64,000 nucleotides of DNA from Acinetobacter gerneri DSM 14967 = CIP 107464 = MTCC 9824 (GCF_000368565.1 NZ_KB849543.1:564065-628064); one strand, 5' to 3'. Shown: positions 28,046 through 38,246, counted from the stretch's first letter. Translations and numbers: made by a program. The notes: a model not told the origin generated them from the sequence alone.

Positions 28046-29863
28046 ATGGCGCAAGCTAAAAAATCCGTTGATATTAAAAATATTCGTAATTTCTCGATTA
28101 TTGCTCACATTGACCATGGTAAGTCGACTTTGGCTGACCGTTTTATCCAGATGTGTGGCGGTTTACAAGATCGTGAAATGCAAGCCCAAGTTCTTGATTC
28201 TATGGAATTAGAGCGTGAACGCGGTATTACGATCAAAGCGACTTCTGTTACTTTGTATTACAAGCATCCAAATGGTCAAGAGTATCAACTGAATTTTATT
28301 GATACACCGGGACACGTTGACTTTTCATATGAAGTGTCACGTTCGCTTGCCGCTTGTGAAGGGGCATTGTTGGTGGTAGACGCAGCACAGGGCGTAGAAG
28401 CTCAGTCTGTAGCAAACTGTTATACCGCGATTGAACAAGGCTTAGAAGTTTTACCTATTTTAAATAAAATTGATTTGCCACAAGCAGAACCAGAGCGTGT
28501 GATTCACGAAATCGAAGAAATCATCGGCATCGAAGCAACTCATGCACCAACATGTTCAGCAAAAACAGGTTTAGGTGTTGAGAGTGTTCTGGAAATGTTG
28601 GTTGAAGTGATTCCACCACCAGAAGGCGATCGTGATGCACCATTGCAAGCATTGATTGTTGACTCATGGTTCGATAACTATCTTGGTGTAGTTTCATTGG
28701 TTCGTATCAAGCAAGGTCGTGTAAAAAAAGGCGACAAAATGCTGGTCAAATCAACAGGTCAAACGCATATCATCACTTCTGTAGGTATTTTCAATCCTAA
28801 ACATACTGAAACTGATATTTTAGAAGCCGGTGAAGTAGGTTTTGTGATTGCTGGGATTAAAGATATTTTTGGTGCGCCAGTGGGTGATACCATCACCTTA
28901 TCGACTACGCCAGATGTAAAAACTTTGCCAGGTTTTAAAAAGGTTAAACCACAGGTTTATGCGGGTTTATTCCCGATTGATGCCAGTGATTTTGAACCAT
29001 TCCGTGAAGCATTGCACAAATTGCAAATCAATGACTCTGCGTTATTCTTTGAGCCAGAAAGTTCAGATGCGCTTGGTTTTGGTTTCCGCTGTGGCTTCTT
29101 GGGCATGCTACACATGGAAATCGTACAAGAACGTTTAGAGCGTGAGTACGATTTGGATTTGATTAGTTCTGCGCCAACTGTAATTTATGAAGCACTGACT
29201 AAAGCAGGGCAAACGATTTATATCGATAGTCCGTCAAAAATGCCTGATGGTTCAACCGTAGAAGATTTGCGTGAACCGATTGCTGAATGTCATATCCTTG
29301 TTCCGCAAGAATATTTGGGTAATGTCATGACTTTATGTATTGAGCGCCGTGGCGTACAAAAAGACATGAAGTTCTTGGGTAATCAAGTTTCTATTACTTT
29401 TGAAATCCCGATGGCTGAAGTGGTTATGGACTTCTTTGACCGTTTGAAATCATGCTCGCGTGGCTTTGCTTCACTCGATTACAACTTTGTGCGTTTCGAA
29501 AGTTCATCTTTAGTTAAGGTTGATGTATTAATTAATGGTGAGAAAGTTGATGCTTTAGCCATGATTTGTCACCGTAATGATGCACGTCATCGTGGTATTG
29601 CATTGGTTGAAAAAATGAAAGACTTGATTCCTCGTCAAATGTTTGATGTGGCAATCCAAGCTGCAATTGGTGCACAGATTATTGCTCGATCTACTGTAAA
29701 AGCAATGCGTAAAAACGTATTGGCAAAATGTTATGGTGGTGACGTGTCGCGTAAGAAGAAACTCTTATCGAAGCAAAAAGAAGGTAAGAAACGCATGAAA
29801 CAAGTGGGTAGCGTTGAAATCCCACAAGAAGCGTTCTTGGCTGTGTTAAAAGTAGAAAGATAA
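28046..29863 (+). CDS. lepA: Elongation factor 4
   Basis: A 605-aa translational GTPase that acts on stalled or mistranslocated ribosomes and in 30S assembly. G1 [11 protein letters not shown]2/G3 [10 protein letters not shown] and [12 protein letters not shown]4 NKIDLP, and the LepA-specific C-terminal domain ending [22 protein letters not shown]. Length is standard. First gene of the lepA-lepB-rnc-era-recO-pdxJ block. Confidence 0.97.
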   Translation: MAQAKKSVDIKNIRNFSIIAHIDHGKSTLADRFIQMCGGLQDREMQAQVLDSMELERERGITIKATSVTLYYKHPNGQEYQLNFIDTPGHVDFSYEVSRSLAACEGALLVVDAAQGVEAQSVANCYTAIEQGLEVLPILNKIDLPQAEPERVIHEIEEIIGIEATHAPTCSAKTGLGVESVLEMLVEVIPPPEGDRDAPLQALIVDSWFDNYLGVVSLVRIKQGRVKKGDKMLVKSTGQTHIITSVGIFNPKHTETDILEAGEVGFVIAGIKDIFGAPVGDTITLSTTPDVKTLPGFKKVKPQVYAGLFPIDASDFEPFREALHKLQINDSALFFEPESSDALGFGFRCGFLGMLHMEIVQERLEREYDLDLISSAPTVIYEALTKAGQTIYIDSPSKMPDGSTVEDLREPIAECHILVPQEYLGNVMTLCIERRGVQKDMKFLGNQVSITFEIPMAEVVMDFFDRLKSCSRGFASLDYNFVRFESSSLVKVDVLINGEKVDALAMICHRNDARHRGIALVEKMKDLIPRQMFDVAIQAAIGAQIIARSTVKAMRKNVLAKCYGGDVSRKKKLLSKQKEGKKRMKQVGSVEIPQEAFLAVLKVER

Positions 29864-29885
29864 TAAGGTAGAGGTACACCCACTC

Positions 29886-30740
29886 ATGGATTTTGATTTT
29901 AATTTAATTCTCGTTCCACTTACTCTGGTCTTTTTCGGATTGTGGTTACTCGATAAGTTTGTGTTGAAACAACGCGAAACTAAAGGGCGGGGAGAAGAGA
30001 GTTTCATCATCACGTGGGCGTATGACTTCTGGCCTGTACTTGCCGTAGTTTTAGTGTTGCGCTCTTTTGTTTTTGAACCATTTAATATTCCTTCAGAATC
30101 AATGGTGCCAACACTACAAACAGGTGACTATATTTTGGTAAATAAATACCAATATGGTATTCGTATGCCAATTACCAATTCAAAATTGATCAGTGTTGGT
30201 GAGCCTCAGCGTGGCGAAGTTGCAGTATTCCGTTATCCTGAAAATCCAAAAATTAGCTATATCAAACGTATTGTCGGTTTGCCAGGTGATACGCTTAAGT
30301 TTGAAAATGGTGTGTTGTTTGTCAATGGTCAAAAACAAGAGCGTACTTTTGCTGCAAATACCACGATCAATGCTAAAGCCAATGAAATGGGTGGTCAGCA
30401 AGTGATGGTTGATTTGGCGGGTACAAAATATAGTTCATCTTTGGGTGAGCATCATTTTACCACTCAAGAAATCAATTCTGAACAGACTACACCTGATGCT
30501 AAAGCTTATGTTCAAAATGTAGAACGTATGTATCCACTTTCGCACGAACAAAACTGGGAAGTTAAAGTACCCGATGGTAAATACTTTGCGATGGGTGATA
30601 ACCGTGACCAAAGTGCGGACAGCCGTTTCTGGGGCTTTGTGCCTGAAGAAAATTTAACTGGTCACGCAGTGTATGTCTGGATGCATAAAGAGCCAGGATG
30701 GCACTTACCTTCTTTCAGTCGAAATGGTAAAATTGACTAA
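29886..30740 (+). CDS. lepB: Signal peptidase I
   Basis: A 284-aa inner-membrane protease removing signal peptides from exported proteins. Two N-terminal hydrophobic segments (about 5-22 and 45-62). The catalytic Ser is in FNIPSESMVPTLQ and the Lys in ISYIKRIVGLPGD. GDNRDQSADSRFWGFVP is the conserved box E. It lies 22 bases after lepA. Confidence 0.96.
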   Translation: MDFDFNLILVPLTLVFFGLWLLDKFVLKQRETKGRGEESFIITWAYDFWPVLAVVLVLRSFVFEPFNIPSESMVPTLQTGDYILVNKYQYGIRMPITNSKLISVGEPQRGEVAVFRYPENPKISYIKRIVGLPGDTLKFENGVLFVNGQKQERTFAANTTINAKANEMGGQQVMVDLAGTKYSSSLGEHHFTTQEINSEQTTPDAKAYVQNVERMYPLSHEQNWEVKVPDGKYFAMGDNRDQSADSRFWGFVPEENLTGHAVYVWMHKEPGWHLPSFSRNGKID

Positions 30741-30773
30741 TTAGAAAATCATAAACACCTTAGGGTGATAAAA

Positions 30774-31151
30774 ATGGCAACATCACAGCGAGGTACAGCG
30801 TACCTCTCTATTTTATTTGGGGTGGTGGCTTTTATTTTCATTGCTAAATTTTTACTAGCAATATGGCCTGCCTATTGGGATGATCGTGTGATTAATAATC
30901 AAATTAAAGAGTCTCTACTCGAGGCTCCATTTGATAGCACACCATCTAGTTTTAGGGCTCAAGTGAGTCAGGGTTTGGAAAGATACAATATTACAGACAT
31001 CCAGTTTGCCGATATTGCTAAAATTTCAAACGAAAATAATGGTCTTAAAGTGATTAAGCAATATGAGGTAAGAAGACATTTCTTTTCCTCGATTGATTTA
31101 GTCCTCACATTCGAGAAAAGTTTTGATCAAAGGTCAGTCCAAAGTAGGTGA
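30774..31151 (+). CDS. DUF4845 membrane protein
   Basis: A 125-aa protein with one N-terminal membrane segment (GTAYLSILFGVVAFIFIAKFLLAIWP) and a periplasmic domain. The gene between lepB and rnc in Pseudomonas is also a DUF4845 member, so position and layout agree. The ATG at 30774 has AGGG upstream; the GTG at 30765 is part of that leader. It overlaps rnc by 29 bases. Confidence 0.82.
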   Translation: MATSQRGTAYLSILFGVVAFIFIAKFLLAIWPAYWDDRVINNQIKESLLEAPFDSTPSSFRAQVSQGLERYNITDIQFADIAKISNENNGLKVIKQYEVRRHFFSSIDLVLTFEKSFDQRSVQSR

Positions 31152-31815
31152 TTTTCGCTTACCAAGTCGCATCGGTTATCAGTTTAAACAACCTGAATTA
31201 CTTAAGCTTGCGCTGACACACCGATCGGTGAGCCACAAATATAACTATGAACGACTAGAGTTTTTAGGTGATTCATTGTTAGGGATGATCATTGCAAATT
31301 ATTTGTATCATGCTTATCCTGAAGAAAATGAAGGTCGATTGACCCGTATGCGTGCAACCTTGGTTCGTCAAGAAGCACTCGGGAAAATTGCAAACGACTT
31401 GAAACTTAGTCAAAGTATGATTTTGAGTACAGGTGAACTCAAATCAGGCGGTCATCACCGTGAATCAATCATGGCGGATACTGTAGAAGCAATTATCGGT
31501 GCGATATATGTCGATAGCGCTGATTTACCTGTATTACAGAAAATCGTTTTAAAATGGTACGAACCATATTTAGAACATATTGAACCTACTGATCAGTTAA
31601 AAGATCCGAAATCACGGTTACAAGAATATCTACAAGCTCGTAAAAAACCTTTACCGCATTATGAGGTTGTAGATATTCAAGGTGATGCACCAAACCAACA
31701 TTTCAAAGTAGAATGTATAGTAGAAGACTTGCCAACAATGCTGGGTGAGGGATCTAGTCGCCGATTTGCTGAACAAGCAGTCGCGGCACAAATTTTAAAG
31801 TTATTGGAGCAATAA
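31123..31815 (+). CDS. rnc: Ribonuclease III
   Basis: A 230-aa double-strand-specific RNase that processes rRNA and mRNA. The signature [16 protein letters not shown] carries catalytic Glu/Asp, with the second cluster in [16 protein letters not shown]-terminal dsRNA-binding domain ([24 protein letters not shown] ... [17 protein letters not shown]) follows. The start overlaps the DUF4845 gene, which implies coupled translation. Confidence 0.96.
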   Translation: MIKGQSKVGDFRLPSRIGYQFKQPELLKLALTHRSVSHKYNYERLEFLGDSLLGMIIANYLYHAYPEENEGRLTRMRATLVRQEALGKIANDLKLSQSMILSTGELKSGGHHRESIMADTVEAIIGAIYVDSADLPVLQKIVLKWYEPYLEHIEPTDQLKDPKSRLQEYLQARKKPLPHYEVVDIQGDAPNQHFKVECIVEDLPTMLGEGSSRRFAEQAVAAQILKLLEQ

Positions 31816-31820
31816 CCTTC

Positions 31821-32873
31821 ATGTCGATTCAGAATGATCAAAACAATGTAGATCAAGACTCTGAAATTCAAGATACAGAACATCTTGAACAACAGGATAA
31901 TGATCTCATTGATCAATTTTTTAGTTCACAAGGAATGACGATTCCAGCTGATTATAAAAGCGGATTTGTTGCCATTGTTGGACGTCCCAATGTAGGTAAA
32001 TCTACGTTAATGAATCACTTGTTGGGACAAAAGCTATCAATTACTTCACGTAAACCGCAAACCACACGTCACAAGATCGTGGGGATTGATACACGTGAAA
32101 AATCTCAAGCGGTCTATGTAGATACGCCGGGGATGCATAAAAAAGAAGTACGTGCCATCAATAAAATGATGAATCGTGCTGCACATTCTGCACTTCGCGA
32201 TGTCAATTTAGTTCTTTTCGTTGTTGATGGTCATAAATGGACTCAAAACGACGATTTAGTACTCGAAAAACTAAAAAATGCTGAAATGCCAGTAATGCTC
32301 GTGATCAATAAAATTGACACATTAGAAGATAAAAAAATGTTGTTACCATTGATTCAAGAGCGTACCAAGCTCATGAATTTTGTGGAAATTGTTCCAGTTT
32401 CTGCGCTTCGTGGTGCCAATCTTGATCATCTTCGTGAATCAATTGAAAAGTACTTGCCATTTCAGCCACCATTGTACTCAATGGATCAAGTCACAGATCG
32501 TTCAGAACGTTTCTTGGCAAGTGAAATTATTCGCGAAAAAATCATGCGTCAGTTGGGCGAAGAGCTTCCTTATGATTTAACGGTTCAAATCGAATCATTT
32601 AAAACTGAAGAATCTTCGATCAATGAAAAAACAGGTAAAATTAAACCACCTTGTACTTTTATTGATGCCACCATTTTTGTAGAGCGTTCGGGTCAAAAAG
32701 CCATTGTTATTGGCGATAAAGGCACAAAGCTGAAAAAAATTGGTATGGATGCACGTGCAGACATGGAAAAAATGTTTGAACAAAAGATCATGCTTACACT
32801 TTGGGTTAAAGTCAAAGGTGGTTGGTCTGATGATGAACGTGCGCTAAAAAGTTTAGGTTATAGTGATATCTAA
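31821..32873 (+). CDS. era: GTPase Era with acidic N-terminal extension
   Basis: A 350-aa 16S rRNA-binding GTPase needed for 30S maturation. G1 [10 protein letters not shown], switch region [12 protein letters not shown]3 DTPGMH, G4 NKID, and a KH domain near the C-terminus ([22 protein letters not shown]). The GTPase domain starts only at about residue 47. The first 45 residues are acidic and Gln/Asn-rich, an extension compared with the ~300-aa E. coli protein. Five bases behind rnc. Confidence 0.95.
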   Translation: MSIQNDQNNVDQDSEIQDTEHLEQQDNDLIDQFFSSQGMTIPADYKSGFVAIVGRPNVGKSTLMNHLLGQKLSITSRKPQTTRHKIVGIDTREKSQAVYVDTPGMHKKEVRAINKMMNRAAHSALRDVNLVLFVVDGHKWTQNDDLVLEKLKNAEMPVMLVINKIDTLEDKKMLLPLIQERTKLMNFVEIVPVSALRGANLDHLRESIEKYLPFQPPLYSMDQVTDRSERFLASEIIREKIMRQLGEELPYDLTVQIESFKTEESSINEKTGKIKPPCTFIDATIFVERSGQKAIVIGDKGTKLKKIGMDARADMEKMFEQKIMLTLWVKVKGGWSDDERALKSLGYSDI

Positions 32874-32912
32874 TCGCGGATACCAGTAAACAAAAAAAGT
32901 CGAGTAACTGTA

Positions 32913-33107
32913 ATGATCCGAGTTTTAACCGTTCTTGCATGTGTATTTATGCTTCAAGGCTGTATCACAAAAATCGTTACAGTTCCTGTAAAAGCGGCCT
33001 ATGGTGTAACCAAAGGTGTTGTAAAAGGCACAGCCGCTGTTGTTGGCGCTGTTATTCCTGATGGGGATGATGACGAAGACGACAAAAAGGACAAAGATAA
33101 GGATTAA
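32913..33107 (+). CDS. Small lipoprotein with acidic tail
   Basis: A 64-aa protein. Signal peptide MIRVLTVLACVFMLQGC with lipobox LQGC (Cys17), a short VPVKAAYGVTKGVVKGTAAVVGAVIP segment of small residues, and a tail of almost only Asp/Glu/Lys. Located between era and recO; co-transcription is likely. No function recognised. Confidence 0.7.
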   Translation: MIRVLTVLACVFMLQGCITKIVTVPVKAAYGVTKGVVKGTAAVVGAVIPDGDDDEDDKKDKDKD

Positions 33108-33119
33108 ACCTGCTATATC

Positions 33120-33854
33120 ATGCGTAATGAACTCTTGCATGGTTATCTCATCCATCATCGAAAATACCGTGAACGTAGCCATATTGTGCATTTATTTACA
33201 CAAGAGCATGGTCGTGTTGACGGTATTTTACGTCAAACACCTCCGCCTCAATATCAACCGATATGTATCCAAGCAACGGGGCGTGGTGAGCTTAAAAATT
33301 TTTCCAAGCTTGAAATTGTAAACCAGCCCGTTTTTTTCTTTGGTGATGCATTCTTTTCTGGGTTTTACCTCAATGAAGTTATCCTCAGATTGTGTCCTCT
33401 CGAAGAAAGCATGCCTGAAACATTTGAGCAATATCATCTGACTCTGGCGCATTTACAAAACTTATCTGATCATCCAGATGCCAATATTTTTCTAAGACAA
33501 ATTTTACGTCAATTTGAACATGCTCTACTTGAAGAGCTTGGCTATCCACTTGATTATGAAACAGATGCAAGCCAAAATCAGATTTTAGCTACACAACATT
33601 ATCAATTCCAACTTTCGGATGGATTTATCCCAATTTCTCATCGTTCCAATGCCGCTTTACTTGGTGCTCAAATCATGAGTATGCAACACTATGAAAAGGG
33701 TATGGATTTTAATCCAGAACAGTTACAATTGTTGGGTAAACTTTATCGGCAAATGATCTCGGCACTTTTGGGTGACCGCCCATTGAAAAGCCGACAGTTG
33801 TGGATCCAAAATTTTGCATCGACAACTCAAGCAAAAGTTCAATCAAAATCTTAA
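33120..33854 (+). CDS. recO: DNA repair protein RecO
   Basis: A 244-aa recombination mediator that, with RecR, loads RecA on SSB-coated DNA. The N-terminal OB-fold begins NELLHGYLIHHRKYRERSHIVHLFTQEHGRVDGI, followed by the helical C-terminal domain with LEELGYPLDYE. The position between era and pdxJ is conserved. The zinc-finger cysteines present in some RecO proteins are absent, as in other gammaproteobacteria. Confidence 0.92.
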   Translation: MRNELLHGYLIHHRKYRERSHIVHLFTQEHGRVDGILRQTPPPQYQPICIQATGRGELKNFSKLEIVNQPVFFFGDAFFSGFYLNEVILRLCPLEESMPETFEQYHLTLAHLQNLSDHPDANIFLRQILRQFEHALLEELGYPLDYETDASQNQILATQHYQFQLSDGFIPISHRSNAALLGAQIMSMQHYEKGMDFNPEQLQLLGKLYRQMISALLGDRPLKSRQLWIQNFASTTQAKVQSKS

Positions 33855-33868
33855 TTTAGGACATCATT

Positions 33869-34594
33869 ATGGCTGCTTTGTTAGGTGTAAATATCGACCA
33901 TGTTGCAACGCTAAGACAGGCACGAGGTACTACTTATCCTGATCCAATCAATGCAGCATTGATCTGTGAAGAGGCGGGTGCACAAGGCATTACTTTGCAT
34001 TTACGTGAAGATCGTCGCCATATCCAAGATGCTGATGTTCGTCGTATGCGCGGTGCATTGAAAACTAAAATGAATTTGGAAATAGCAGTCACTGATGAAA
34101 TGGTTGAGCTTGCCAAAGAAGTTAAACCGCATCATGTCTGTTTTGTACCAGAAAAGCGCCAAGAGTTAACCACTGAAGGTGGTTTAGATGTGGTGACTCA
34201 TTTTGAACATGTAAAAGCTGCGACTCAAGCATTGAATGCGATTGGTGTTGATGTTTCATTGTTTATTGATCCTGATTTTGCGCAAATTGATGCTGCGGTT
34301 GCTTGCGGTGCGCCAACCATTGAATTGCATACTGGACGCTATGCTGATGCTGAAACAGAAGCTGAACAATTACATGAATTGGAACGTATTGTTCAAGGTT
34401 CTAAATACGCAGCGAGCAAAGGTTTGGTGGTCAATGCAGGACATGGTTTAAACCTTGAAAATGTTCATGCCATTGCCGCAATTCCAGAAATTAATGAATT
34501 GAATATTGGTCATTCCATCATTGCAGACAGTATTTTTGTTGGTTTGGTTCATGCAGTAAAAGAAATGAAAGCTGCAATTCATGCTGCACGATAA
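33869..34594 (+). CDS. pdxJ: Pyridoxine 5'-phosphate synthase
   Basis: A 241-aa TIM-barrel enzyme forming pyridoxine 5'-phosphate from 1-deoxyxylulose 5-phosphate and 3-amino-2-oxopropyl phosphate. [40 protein letters not shown] and NAGHGLN are family signatures. It lies 14 bases after recO. Confidence 0.96.
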   Translation: MAALLGVNIDHVATLRQARGTTYPDPINAALICEEAGAQGITLHLREDRRHIQDADVRRMRGALKTKMNLEIAVTDEMVELAKEVKPHHVCFVPEKRQELTTEGGLDVVTHFEHVKAATQALNAIGVDVSLFIDPDFAQIDAAVACGAPTIELHTGRYADAETEAEQLHELERIVQGSKYAASKGLVVNAGHGLNLENVHAIAAIPEINELNIGHSIIADSIFVGLVHAVKEMKAAIHAAR

Positions 34595-34627
34595 GAAAGA
34601 GCTGTAACAAAGTAAATTGGGATAGTT

Positions 34628-35284
34628 ATGTCTAATATTGATTATGATGCATTGATGCAGCCTGTCATTGCATTTTTGGGGTGCGAAACACCAAAGGCTT
34701 GGTTAGATGAAGCATTAGATCATCTTGATATTTTGATGCAAGATCATGCCAACTGCGAAAAAAAAGCAGCAGGTACAGCCATGAACTTGATGTTTCGCTA
34801 TAGTTTCTTTACTGATCTGCAAGTTAAGCTCGCACAATTGGTCCGTGAAGAAATGCTGCACTATGAGCAAGTTCTTGAGTTTATGACCAAGCGTGGGCAA
34901 AAATGGCAAGGCTTGAGCGCAGGGCGTTATGCAGGTGGTTTACGTAAAGAAATTCGAACTTATGAGCCTGAAGCTTTGATTGATGTGCTTGTCATTGGCG
35001 CATTTGTTGAAGCACGTTCATGTGAGCGTTTTTATGCACTAGCACCATTGGTTGATGAAGAGTTGGGGCGTTACTATCGTTATCTGCTTAAATCAGAATC
35101 ACGCCATTATGAAGATTATTTGGCCTTGGCTTTAGATGTCGCGAAAACTGCGAAACTTAAAGATCCTGAGGAAGATATCCAAGGTCGTATCGAGCATATT
35201 CGAGAAGTCGAAAAAAATCTGATCTTAAGCCCAGATAAAACTTTTAGGTTCCATAGTGGAATTCCTGAAAAGATATCAGCTTAA
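34628..35284 (+). CDS. miaE: tRNA-(ms2io6A37) hydroxylase
   Basis: A 218-aa di-iron monooxygenase that hydroxylates the isopentenyl group of ms2i6A37 in tRNA. Metal-ligand helices are visible: REEMLHYEQVLEFM (EExxH), EARSCERFYALA and ESRHYEDYLALA (ExxH). All expected Glu/His are present. It ends the lepA-to-miaE block; a 13-bp hairpin follows. Confidence 0.9.
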   Translation: MSNIDYDALMQPVIAFLGCETPKAWLDEALDHLDILMQDHANCEKKAAGTAMNLMFRYSFFTDLQVKLAQLVREEMLHYEQVLEFMTKRGQKWQGLSAGRYAGGLRKEIRTYEPEALIDVLVIGAFVEARSCERFYALAPLVDEELGRYYRYLLKSESRHYEDYLALALDVAKTAKLKDPEEDIQGRIEHIREVEKNLILSPDKTFRFHSGIPEKISA

Positions 35285-35311
35285 ACTGTTGAATATTATT
35301 ATATAAATAAG

Positions 35312-35346
35312 GTGATCTTTCTTCGAATTTTTTGAAGAAAGGTCAC
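35312..35346 (+). terminator. Hairpin after miaE
   Basis: GTGATCTTTCTTC/GAAGAAAGGTCAC, 13 bp with one G-U pair, 9-base loop. The T-run is poor, so termination efficiency is uncertain. Confidence 0.6.
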
Positions 35347-35677
35347 TCGAAAATTAGCATTTCATTGAGATTATAAATTTAATGTGTTGCAAAAAGTATA
35401 TTTAAGATAATTTGAAGTTTAGCTTTATTTATTGAAAGGTCGATTAAATTTTTCAATATAGTTTTGATCTATTTTCCTTACTTTTATTTTTGAAGGATAA
35501 TACTGATAAAAATTTTCCACTTGCCAACGACAAGTTATTGTATTTTCTCTAAGTTCAGTGGGTATATTATTGATTTCCAAATCAACTATAACCAATTTAT
35601 CTGCAGATAAAATATAGATGCTAGAAAGAAAACAAGGAGGCTCAGCAATAAATCCTACATGACCATCTTTTAAAATA

Positions 35678-36751
35678 CGCAGATTCAAATCCCAAGTGCA
35701 ACACACTTGTAGTTAGTTGAAAAAGTTAGGTGTATTCATAGAATCATTAGACTTTTTCAACTCGCAATTGGAAAGCACACAATGAAGAAATACACCCAAC
35801 TTTCTCAAGATGAAAGATACGAAATTTATGCTACTTTGAAAAGTAAAAGTTCAATCGCTAGCCTTGCTCGGGAGTTAGGGCGTTCACGATCAACCATCTA
35901 CCGTGAGTTAAAAAGAAATACTGGGCAACGTGGATATAGAGCTCAACAGGCAGCGAAATTTGCAAGTCAAAGACGGTACCATCCTTCATCATCCATGACA
36001 GCATTTGCCTTCGCTTATATTGATTACTTAATTGGCTTAGACTGGTCACCAGAACAAATTTCAGGTGCTTTAACACAACGCGGTTGGCTGGATGTACCTT
36101 CACATGAGTGGATTTACCAGCACATTTATCAAGATAAATCACAAGGAGGTAACCTCCATCTACACTTAAGGCATCAGAAGAAATATCGAAAACGAGGTTA
36201 CAAAAACACGGATCGTAGAGGGCAAATCATTGATAAAACAAGTATTCATTGCCGAGACCAGGTCATTGATCAGCGACAACGTTTAGGAGATTTCGAAGGT
36301 GATACGGTGATTGGTAAACATCATAAAGGAGCTTTATTAACCCTCGTTGATCGAAAGAGCCTGTACGTACATATTGTTCATTTAGGGTCAACGAGAGCAT
36401 CCTCTAAAACGATTACTTGTGCATTAGATCGTTTACGAATGAGCCATGCTTATAGTGTAACATTTGATAATGGAAAGGAATTTGCCGAACACAAAAGAAT
36501 TACTGATGTCGGCATAGATACTTATTTTGCTGATCCTTACAAGTCTATTCAGCGAGCTAGAAATGAAAATACGAATGGTTTAATCCGGCAATATCTGCCA
36601 AAATCATCATCGTTTGATGACGTGTCAAACGATGAAATAGAGCAGATAGAATTTTCACTCAACCATCGTCCTAGAAAAACACTAGGCTGGTATACGCCAA
36701 GTGAAGTTATGGCTGGTTTTTATACTGTTGCACTTGCTGCTTGAATCCGCC
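35678..36751 (+). mobile_element. IS30-family insertion sequence, copy 2
   Basis: Same 1074-bp length, terminal repeats and orientation as copy 1, offset by exactly 15455 bases. Flanked by ATA target duplications at 35675-35677 and 36752-36754. The boundaries are fixed independently by in-frame restoration of the interrupted lipoprotein gene. Confidence 0.93.
35782..36744 (+). CDS. IS30-family transposase, copy 2
   Basis: A 320-aa DDE transposase, identical in protein sequence to copy 1, with the same HTH and acidic core residues. It is transcribed opposite to the lipoprotein gene it interrupts. Confidence 0.95.
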   Translation: MKKYTQLSQDERYEIYATLKSKSSIASLARELGRSRSTIYRELKRNTGQRGYRAQQAAKFASQRRYHPSSSMTAFAFAYIDYLIGLDWSPEQISGALTQRGWLDVPSHEWIYQHIYQDKSQGGNLHLHLRHQKKYRKRGYKNTDRRGQIIDKTSIHCRDQVIDQRQRLGDFEGDTVIGKHHKGALLTLVDRKSLYVHIVHLGSTRASSKTITCALDRLRMSHAYSVTFDNGKEFAEHKRITDVGIDTYFADPYKSIQRARNENTNGLIRQYLPKSSSFDDVSNDEIEQIEFSLNHRPRKTLGWYTPSEVMAGFYTVALAA

Positions 36752-36879
36752 ATACTTAATATATCTTTTATGGTTTTATTTGAAAGTTCACTTTCTAAAA
36801 TTTGATCCCTATAGCTATTTTTGATTGTTGTGCAACCCAAGACTGAAATAGAAAATAAAATAATGAGGATAAATTTCAC

Positions 36880-37204
36880 AGTATTATCTCCTTAAGTTTA
36901 TTCTAATGATGTGATTCATAATGTTTAAAACATATAGATTTACTTTGTAAAAGGATTTTGAATCATTTTTTCTCATATCGATGATATTAATGTTATTGAT
37001 TTTAGAATAAATGAACCCTAAATAATCATTCAAATGCTTATGCATAGCGATTTTAAAATGATATTTCTCAGTATAAATGAAAGATTGCAATTTTCTCTAA
37101 GCACGAATATCGAAATTAACAAGAATATTTATTAATTGATAATAGTTATTATTTGTATTTGATGTTAAAGTTCAATCCATAATTTTTTTAGTGGCTTGAA
37201 TCTT
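36880..37204. other. Intergenic region upstream of the DUF4198 gene
   Basis: 325 bases, very A/T-rich. It carries the AAGGAG of the broken lipoprotein gene at its left edge and a possible Fur-like box at 37136-37154. A 68-codon minus-strand ORF (36884-37090) looks non-coding. Confidence 0.5.
37136..37154 (+). promoter_or_regulatory. Possible Fur-like operator
   Basis: TTGATAATAGTTATTATTT contains the hexamer GATAAT and a partly inverted ATTATT; I count about 12 of 19 matches to the Fur consensus. It lies 50 bases before a gene of a metal-linked family. In DNA this A/T-rich, chance is a real alternative. Confidence 0.3.
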
Positions 37205-38032
37205 ATGTCTATTTTGAAAAAAGTGCTTATTTTGAGCAGTGGTTTATTTTTATTGCAGCAAGCAAATGCACATGCGCCTTATGTTGCACCCCTCAATTTT
37301 CAGACCTATAACCTCAATACTTCGATCATTGCAGGTTTTTATGACAATCCATTTGCTTCAGAAGTGGCATTAAAAAATTTTAAATTTATAAAAATCACGC
37401 CAGATGGCACGAAAAGTGATATTGCTGATCAAGAATGGGCTCAGACGCAAACCTTGAGTCAGTATAGTTTGGATAATAAGGTCGATGGTACTTATCGTAT
37501 ACGTGGTGTTCGAGAGGGCAAGGAAACACGTTATGCAAAAATTGGTCAGCAATGGAAATTGATTGTTGCATCAAATCCAACTCAAGATCCCTTGCCAGAT
37601 CACGTGATTTTGGAAGAAGATTTACCGAAAAAAGCAACTATCAAAACTGTGAAAACGACTGATATCGTCGAAACATTTGTCTCAAGAAAATCATTGAGTG
37701 AGCCAGCTGTAAAAGCTCAGCAAGCTGGATTTAATGTTGAGTTTGGTACCCATCCTAATCAATTTAAAACTAAGCAAAATATACAATTAAAAGTGACCAA
37801 TCAGGGGCAGGCAGTTGCAAATGCAAAGGTTGAAATCTTGGCACAGACCACGAATTTTAGCCATGAAAGTACAGTGCAGAGCTTAAAGACAGATCAAAAT
37901 GGCATACTGACATTTCAAATTGATAAAGCCAACCAGTATTTGATGATAATAGAAGATCAAGAATCATTTGATTTAAAGAAAAATGAATTAAATCGCTATC
38001 GTTATACATTAAGTTTTAATGTGGGCGAGTAA
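37205..38032 (+). CDS. DUF4198-domain periplasmic protein
   Basis: A 275-aa protein with a signal peptide ending QQANA, leaving mature HAPYVAPLNF. This His-initial N-terminus is typical of DUF4198 proteins, which are linked to nickel/cobalt/other metal uptake. Middle VILEEDLPKKATIKTVKT and an Ig-like C-terminal domain (NIQLKVTNQGQAVANAKVEIL ... TDQNGILTFQI) fit. The ATG at 37205 is used; the TTG at 37196 lies just upstream. No transporter genes adjoin it, so the metal role is inferred from family only. Confidence 0.78.
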   Translation: MSILKKVLILSSGLFLLQQANAHAPYVAPLNFQTYNLNTSIIAGFYDNPFASEVALKNFKFIKITPDGTKSDIADQEWAQTQTLSQYSLDNKVDGTYRIRGVREGKETRYAKIGQQWKLIVASNPTQDPLPDHVILEEDLPKKATIKTVKTTDIVETFVSRKSLSEPAVKAQQAGFNVEFGTHPNQFKTKQNIQLKVTNQGQAVANAKVEILAQTTNFSHESTVQSLKTDQNGILTFQIDKANQYLMIIEDQESFDLKKNELNRYRYTLSFNVGE

Positions 38033-38246
38033 TGATGTAGCTGAGTGTTAAAGTGATTTGGGGCTGTGATTATTTATTAAAAACAGCTCTATTATTTTCC
38101 GTTCCAGACATTTTATGTTTAGATTTAATTTACAGTACAAAAAATATGAATCACTTTTAGATTTGTATAGTCACTAAATGATTCACATAAAAATGATGCT
38201 AAAGTAAAAAATAAAAAGTAAATAATAAAAGAAAAAATAGAATAAA

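Larger units (their letters stand above)
35425..36879 (-). pseudogene. Lipoprotein gene interrupted by IS30 copy 2
   Basis: The 5' part (36752-36879) encodes a lipoprotein signal ending VLGC plus TTIKNSYRDQILESEL, from a GTG with a strong AAGGAG. The 3' part (35425-35677) continues as ILKDGHVGFIAEPPCFLSS to RPFNK. Removing the 1074-bp IS and one ATA copy joins them in frame (...KDILS-ILKDG...) as 125 codons plus stop. The intact protein would be a small envelope lipoprotein of unknown function. Translation of the 5' part now runs into the IS end and stops after about 65 residues. Confidence 0.9.

Noticed and set aside
36884..37090. 68-codon minus-strand ORF upstream of the interrupted lipoprotein gene
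   Set aside because: No ribosome binding site, Asn/Ile/Lys-rich composition matching A/T-rich noncoding DNA, and no family-like motif.
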